From Clostridium fermenticellae (lineage in GTDB: Bacteria; Bacillota; Clostridia; Clostridiales; Clostridiaceae), in the NCBI RefSeq assembly GCF_003600355.1, contig NZ_CP032416.1:2500183-2564182 (forward strand): a stretch of DNA of 64,000 nt, written 5' to 3'. Numbering within the stretch: the first letter of the stretch is position 1; each line of letters starts with the position of its first letter. Shown piece by piece: positions 59,367 to 64,000 of the stretch. A program made the position numbers and the translations under genes. The notes beneath the pieces are model-generated. The model was not told where the DNA came from, did no database searches, and worked only from the letters and a program-made list of their open reading frames with translations.

Positions 59367-60548
59367 ATGGCTATTAGAGAAAGATTATCCGGTAATGAGG
59401 CTGTTGCTATTGCTATGAAGCAAATTAATCCAGACGTTGTAGCAGCTTTTCCTATAACACCTTCAACGGAAATACCACAATATTTTTCACAATATGTTGC
59501 AAATGGAAAAGTAGGAACAGAATTTGTACCTGTTGAATCAGAACATAGTGCAATGTCTGCATGTATCGGTTCAGAAGCAGCAGGAGCAAGAACTATGACA
59601 GCAACATCTTCTTGTGGTTTAGCATTAATGTGGGAAATGCTGTACGTAGCAGCATCTGCCAGATTACCAATTACTTTATCCTGTGTTAACCGTGCACTTA
59701 CAGGACCTATTAATATAAATAATGATCATAGTGACTCAATGGGAGCTAGAGATACTGGTTGGATTCAAATTTACAGTGAAAGTAATCAAGAAGCTTATGA
59801 TAATTTTATACAAGCAGTTAGAGTAGGTGAGCACAAAGATGTTCAACTGCCAGTAATGGTATGTCAAGATGGATTTATAACAAGTCATGCAGTTGAAAAT
59901 ATAGAGCTTATTGAAGATGAAAAAGTTAAAGCTTTCGTGGGTCAATATACACCAGAAGATTATATGCTTAATACTAAGAGACCTATTTCTATCGGACCGT
60001 ATGATACAGTTGCTTATTATATAGAGCATAAAAGAAATCAGGCAGAAGCTATGAAGAATGCTAAAAATGTAATCCTTCAAGTAGCAGAAGAATTTGAAAA
60101 ATTGACGGGTAGAAAATATGGTTTATTCGATACATATAAACTGGAAGACGCAGAGCTCGCAATTGTAGTTATAAATTCTACTGCAGGAACTGCAAAAGCT
60201 GCTATAGATTCAATGAGAGCTAAAGGCAAAAAAGTAGGATTATTAAAAATAAGGATTTTCAGGCCATTTCCAATGGAAGAAATAGCAAAAGCACTTCAAC
60301 ATGTTAAGGCTATTGCTGTAATGGATAAAGCTGAAGGTTTCTCAGCAGCAGGTGGTCCACTATTTGCCGAAGTAAGATCTGCTCTTTATGATGCTAAAGA
60401 AAAGCCTATGATTGTAAACTATATTTACGGTCTTGGTGGAAGAGACGTAAGAACAAATGATATCGAGAGTGTATATAATGATTTAGCTCAAATATGTCAA
60501 AATGGACAAACTGGAGAAGTATATAGATATTTAGGAGTTAGGGAATAG
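59367..60548 (+). CDS. porA: 2-oxoacid:ferredoxin oxidoreductase, alpha subunit
   Basis: 393 residues. FPITPSTEIPQYFSQYVA, FVPVESEHSAMSACIGSEAA and ATSSCGLALMWEML are the conserved pyrimidine-binding and substrate segments; the C-terminal domain has GLLKIRIFRPFP. GAGGAGTG precedes ATG. Pyruvate- and branched-chain (VOR-type) enzymes share this layout. The sigma-54 control favours amino-acid-derived 2-oxoacids over central pyruvate metabolism, which is inference. Confidence 0.93.
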   Translation: MAIRERLSGNEAVAIAMKQINPDVVAAFPITPSTEIPQYFSQYVANGKVGTEFVPVESEHSAMSACIGSEAAGARTMTATSSCGLALMWEMLYVAASARLPITLSCVNRALTGPININNDHSDSMGARDTGWIQIYSESNQEAYDNFIQAVRVGEHKDVQLPVMVCQDGFITSHAVENIELIEDEKVKAFVGQYTPEDYMLNTKRPISIGPYDTVAYYIEHKRNQAEAMKNAKNVILQVAEEFEKLTGRKYGLFDTYKLEDAELAIVVINSTAGTAKAAIDSMRAKGKKVGLLKIRIFRPFPMEEIAKALQHVKAIAVMDKAEGFSAAGGPLFAEVRSALYDAKEKPMIVNYIYGLGGRDVRTNDIESVYNDLAQICQNGQTGEVYRYLGVRE

Positions 60549-60561
60549 GAGGTGTAATATA

Positions 60562-61497
60562 ATGAGTTATAATTTTAAGGAAGAAATGAATAAACCAGAA
60601 AGATTAACTGGTGGTCATAGAATGTGTGCCGGATGTGGTGCTCCTATTGCCGTAAGAGGAGTACTTAGAGCACTTAAAGCAGAAGATCATGCCATTATTG
60701 CAAGTGCAACAGGATGTCTTGAAGTTTCAACTAACTTATATCCTTATACAGCATGGAAAGATTCTTTTATTCACAGTGCATTTGAAAATGCAGGTGCAAC
60801 TATAAGTGGTGCGGAGGCAGCTTATATTGCTTTAAAAAGAAAAGGAAAAATTGATGAGGATCATAAATTCATTGCATTTGGTGGAGATGGTGGTACTTAT
60901 GATATCGGTTTTCAATCTCTTTCTGCTGCAATGGAAAGAGGTCATGACATGGTTTATGTTTGTTATGACAATGAAGCTTATATGAATACAGGTATTCAGA
61001 GATCCTCAGCTACGCCAAAATATGCTGATACTACAACAACACCAGTAGGCTCAGAAAGTTCAGGAAAAAAACAGTTTAGAAAAGATTTAACACAAGTTAT
61101 AGCTGCTCACGAAATTCCTTATGTTGCTCAAACAACATTTATAGGAAATTTTAAAGATCTTCATGAAAAGGCTGAGAAAGCTATTTACACAAAGGGAGCA
61201 GCATTTCTTAATGTGTTAGCACCATGTCCTCGTGGATGGCGTTATAAAACAGAAGATATTATGGAAATTTGCAGATTGGCTGTTGAAACTTGTTATTGGC
61301 CTTTATTTGAGGTTATTAATGGAGAATGGAAACTTTCCTATAAGCCAAAGACAAAACTTCCAATTGAAGAGTTTCTAAAACCACAAAAAAGATTTAAACA
61401 TCTATTCAAAAAAGGAAATGAACCTTTGATTGCGGATATACAAGCAAATGTTGATAAAAAGTGGAATGACCTATTAATTAGATGCGGAGAAAAGTAG
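60562..61497 (+). CDS. porB: 2-oxoacid:ferredoxin oxidoreductase, beta subunit
   Basis: 311 residues. N-terminal MCAGCGAPIAVRG and SATGCLEVSTNLYPY give three of the Cys for the proximal cluster. The thiamine diphosphate-binding GDGGTYDIG and DNEAYMNTGIQRS follow, then APCPRGWRY. It completes the gamma-delta-alpha-beta order of four-subunit enzymes. GGAGGTG precedes ATG. Last gene of the operon; a degenerate B-type core lies just after it. Confidence 0.93.
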   Translation: MSYNFKEEMNKPERLTGGHRMCAGCGAPIAVRGVLRALKAEDHAIIASATGCLEVSTNLYPYTAWKDSFIHSAFENAGATISGAEAAYIALKRKGKIDEDHKFIAFGGDGGTYDIGFQSLSAAMERGHDMVYVCYDNEAYMNTGIQRSSATPKYADTTTTPVGSESSGKKQFRKDLTQVIAAHEIPYVAQTTFIGNFKDLHEKAEKAIYTKGAAFLNVLAPCPRGWRYKTEDIMEICRLAVETCYWPLFEVINGEWKLSYKPKTKLPIEEFLKPQKRFKHLFKKGNEPLIADIQANVDKKWNDLLIRCGEK

Positions 61498-61544
61498 AAT
61501 AAATCTCTAAAAATTTCCTTCAATTATATTTTAGTATTCAACTT

Positions 61545-61692
61545 ATAGATGTATGGAAGCATTACTGTAGTACATTTAAAGAGTTTTCCATAGTCTTAAT
61601 AAAGTATTCTAGAAAATTTTAGCAGGTTATATATGTCTAACCTTGGGGGTATATATAATCTGCTTAAATTTTCTAAATACAAGCTTGAAGCT
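61545..61692. repeat. Degenerate B-type palindrome
   Basis: AGAAAATTTTAGCAGGTTAT and its partner ATAATCTGCTTAAATTTTCT surround a changed centre (CTAACCTTGGGGGTATAT instead of the GAGCAAAGCGAG core). Outer arms are mostly lost. It sits between the convergent por and pdp genes and ends about three bases from the pdp stop codon. Confidence 0.6.
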
Positions 61693-61694
61693 GT

Positions 61695-62996
61695 TTATTC
61701 CGTAATAATTTTATGGATCAAAACTGGTTTTTCTGCATAATCACTTATAGTTATATTCTCATAAACCTTATTCTTTACATCTTCTACATTTTCACGATCT
61801 GAGTAAATAGTCACAAGTAACTCGTCTTTCTTTACCTTATCTCCAACTTTTTTATTTAAAACTATTCCTACAGCCAAATCAATCTTGTCTTCTTTAGTGG
61901 ATCTTCCTGCGCCCAAAAGCATTGCTGCTATACCAATCTGATCAGCTACCATATTTGAAACATAACCACTTATCTTTGCAGGAACATCAATTTTATATTT
62001 TGCCTGTGGTAATTTTTCAGGATTGTCCACAACTGATGGATCTCCTCCCTGATTTTTAAGAAATTCCTTGAATTTCTCTAATGCCCTGCCACTTTTTATT
62101 GCTTCACATAATTTTATTCTTGCTTCCTCTAATGTTTTTGCTTTTTTCCCAAGTACAACCATTTGACTGCCAAGAGTTAAAACAAGCTCCGTTAAATCCT
62201 CCGGTCCTTCTCCCCTCAATGTATCAATAGCTTCCTTTACCTCTAGAGCATTTCCTATAGCAAATCCTAAAGGCTGCGACATATCTGATATTATTGCCAT
62301 AGTTTTTCTTCCAACATTATTGCCTATTTTAACCATGGCATGTGCAAGTCTTTCTGAATCCTCTTCTGTCTTCATAAATGCACCTGCACCCTTTTTAACA
62401 TCAAGTACTATTGCATTGGCTCCTGCTGCAATTTTCTTACTCATTATCGAACTTGCAATCAATGGAATTGAATTTACAGTTCCAGTTACATCCCGAAGCG
62501 CATATAATTTTTTATCTGCTGGTGTCAAATTGCCAGTCTGCCCCATAACAGCCACCTTGCTTTTATTTACAAGGTCAATAAATTGTTTTTTTGTGAGTTC
62601 AACATGAAATCCATTTATTGATTCAAGTTTATCAATAGTTCCACCTGTATGGCCAAGCCCACGGCCTGACATTTTAGCTACAGGTACTCCTACAGATGCA
62701 ACCATTGGTGCAAGTACGAGTGTTGTTGTGTCACCAACTCCTCCTGTTGAATGTTTATCTACTTTTATACCATCAATTGCTGAAAGATCAATAGCTTCTC
62801 CTGATTTAACCATAGCCATAGTAATATCCGCCATTTCACGATCAGTCATATCTCTAAAATAAATTGCCATTGCAAGGGCGCTTGCCTGATAATCAGGAAT
62901 CTCTCCGTCGGTATAACCTTTTATAAAAAATCTAATTTCCTCGGTGGTCAATTCATGACCTTCCCTTTTCTTATCAATTATATCTACCATTCTCAT
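61695..62996 (-). CDS. pdp: Pyrimidine-nucleoside phosphorylase
   Basis: 433 residues. [20 protein letters not shown] and [19 protein letters not shown] are the phosphate- and base-binding signatures of the thymidine/pyrimidine nucleoside phosphorylase family; the C-terminal PYNP domain is complete. Cleaves uridine, thymidine or deoxyuridine to base and (deoxy)ribose-1-phosphate in nucleoside salvage. It starts 16 bases after deoB, with which it forms an operon. GGTGGGATG lies upstream of ATG. Confidence 0.95.
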   Translation of the reverse strand: MRMVDIIDKKREGHELTTEEIRFFIKGYTDGEIPDYQASALAMAIYFRDMTDREMADITMAMVKSGEAIDLSAIDGIKVDKHSTGGVGDTTTLVLAPMVASVGVPVAKMSGRGLGHTGGTIDKLESINGFHVELTKKQFIDLVNKSKVAVMGQTGNLTPADKKLYALRDVTGTVNSIPLIASSIMSKKIAAGANAIVLDVKKGAGAFMKTEEDSERLAHAMVKIGNNVGRKTMAIISDMSQPLGFAIGNALEVKEAIDTLRGEGPEDLTELVLTLGSQMVVLGKKAKTLEEARIKLCEAIKSGRALEKFKEFLKNQGGDPSVVDNPEKLPQAKYKIDVPAKISGYVSNMVADQIGIAAMLLGAGRSTKEDKIDLAVGIVLNKKVGDKVKKDELLVTIYSDRENVEDVKNKVYENITISDYAEKPVLIHKIITE

Positions 62997-63011
62997 TCTG
63001 GCATCCCACCT

Positions 63012-64000
63012 TTATATCAATTCTCGTAAAAAGCTTTGACCATGCTCAGGCATCTTAATATCAAAATTATCTGATATCGTTGCTCCTATATCGGAAAAAG
63101 TTTTACGTATTCCTATGTCTTTACCTTCTTTAAATTTCTTTGAATAAACAAGTAGAGGCACATATTCACGTGTATGATCTGTCCCGGTATATGTTGGATC
63201 ATTACCATGATCTGCTGTAATTATAAGTAAATCATCTTCCCTCATTTTTTCCATGACCTCAGTAAGTCTTTCATCGAATTCTTCTATTGCATTACCGTAT
63301 CCGATTGGATCACGCCTATGACCATAAGCCGCATCAAAATCAACCAAATTAGTAAAACTTAGTCCATGAAAATCATCATCTAGAAGCTTGATAAACTTAT
63401 CCATACCATCCATATTTGATTTAATCCTAATGGCTTTTGTAATTCCTTCACCATCAAATATATCTCTGATCTTTCCAATAGCAATAGAACCAAATCCTGC
63501 ATCTTTTAGATAATTCAACACCGTTTCAGCAAAGGGTTTTAGTGCATAATCATGTCTATTCGAAGTTCTCTTAAACGTATCCTTGGTTTTTCCAACAAAC
63601 GGTCTTGCAATTATTCTTCCTAATTTATATGGTTCATCAAGCGTTATACTGCGGCAATACTTACATATCCTATAAAGTTCATCAAGTGTTATAATTTCTT
63701 CATGTGCAGCAATCTGAAGAACAGAGTCTGCAGAAGTATATACTATAAGTTCACCAGTTTTAAGCTGCCTTTCTCCAAGTTCCTTTATTATTTCTGTTCC
63801 ACTAGCCGGCCTGTTTGCTATAACCTTTCTTCCCGAAAAATCTTCAATCTTTTTTATAAGTTCTTCTGGAAATCCATTTGGAAAAACCTTAAATGGTTTA
63901 TCAATATATAGTCCCATCATTTCCCAGTGCCCTGTCATAGTATCCTTACCGTGAGAAGCTTCCTGCATTTTTGTAAAGTAAGCCTTTGGATGCTTTGCTT
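63012..64000 (-). CDS. deoB: Phosphopentomutase, N-terminus beyond the window
   Basis: 329 codons are visible; the frame is open past the first internal Met to base 64000 ([11 protein letters not shown] precedes [15 protein letters not shown]), so about 60-70 N-terminal residues are off the window. Metal-binding [20 protein letters not shown] and the cap domain match bacterial DeoB. Interconverts (deoxy)ribose-1- and -5-phosphate, passing on the product of the downstream pdp gene. Confidence 0.95.
   Translation of the reverse strand, partial: AKHPKAYFTKMQEASHGKDTMTGHWEMMGLYIDKPFKVFPNGFPEELIKKIEDFSGRKVIANRPASGTEIIKELGERQLKTGELIVYTSADSVLQIAAHEEIITLDELYRICKYCRSITLDEPYKLGRIIARPFVGKTKDTFKRTSNRHDYALKPFAETVLNYLKDAGFGSIAIGKIRDIFDGEGITKAIRIKSNMDGMDKFIKLLDDDFHGLSFTNLVDFDAAYGHRRDPIGYGNAIEEFDERLTEVMEKMREDDLLIITADHGNDPTYTGTDHTREYVPLLVYSKKFKEGKDIGIRKTFSDIGATISDNFDIKMPEHGQSFLRELI

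Overview
The window is AT-rich, densely coded DNA from an endospore-forming anaerobe of the Clostridium type. The evidence is a complete gerA-type germinant receptor operon with a sigma-G-like promoter, two CsxC-like spore-surface genes, a four-subunit 2-oxoacid:ferredoxin oxidoreductase, a butanol-dehydrogenase-like iron alcohol dehydrogenase and strong purine-rich ribosome sites. The species cannot be named from the sequence alone. No rRNA, tRNA, CRISPR array, replication origin or phage block was seen.

Layout. 1-911: end of a probably frameshifted DUF1232 (YkvA-like) gene. 1255-4898: rhomboid protease, HD-GYP protein, small secreted protein, and an mntP-like exporter with a Fur-family regulator. 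5019-10979: a surface cluster (S41 protease, SLAP-domain protein, WG-repeat protein, transglutaminase-like protein), three members of which end in or carry a similar Ig-like (Big_5/SbsA type) module. 11227-14609: response regulator, ABC ATPase, ABC-2 permease and histidine kinase of the peptide-antibiotic-sensing type. 15108-22195: a YhgE/Pip membrane protein followed by two long leucine-rich-repeat proteins, behind a TetR-type operator. 22397-23625: a lipoprotein and a solitary MazF/PemK-like toxin. 23727-29222: six-gene germinant receptor operon with two B subunits and two small membrane proteins. 29589-40683: manA, a DUF815 ATPase, a repeat-bounded cassette with a TipAS-type MerR regulator, glyA, a decayed YefM/YoeB pair, alcohol dehydrogenase, a CNNM/CorC-type protein and a ketopantoate-reductase-family protein. 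40996-45025: polyprenyl-phosphate glycosyltransferase plus a GtrA-YfhO fusion. 45090-53637: CsxC-like genes, YhaM-type exonuclease, B3/4 protein, aroD, MATE exporter, AraC regulator with a GH39-like tail. 54046-55435: PhzF and an iron-sulfur flavoprotein-like gene. 56895-61497: sigma-54 activator divergent from por genes with a textbook -24/-12 promoter. 61695-64000: pdp and deoB (deoB cut by the window end).

The least ordinary content is non-coding. At least twelve palindromic interspersed elements fall in two families, A and B, that share the same inner core but have different ends. Family A looks like a MITE with TA target sites. Family B copies occur as outward-facing pairs carrying four identical 25-base ends. 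These pairs bound two cassettes of 2.8 kb (32279-35054, with genes) and 1.4 kb (55438-56861, without genes). Both cassettes also share a 160-base element (C) and small hairpins (D) whose stems change in a compensatory way between copies. Many elements lie within a few bases of a stop codon. Coordinates of repeats are good to a few bases only.
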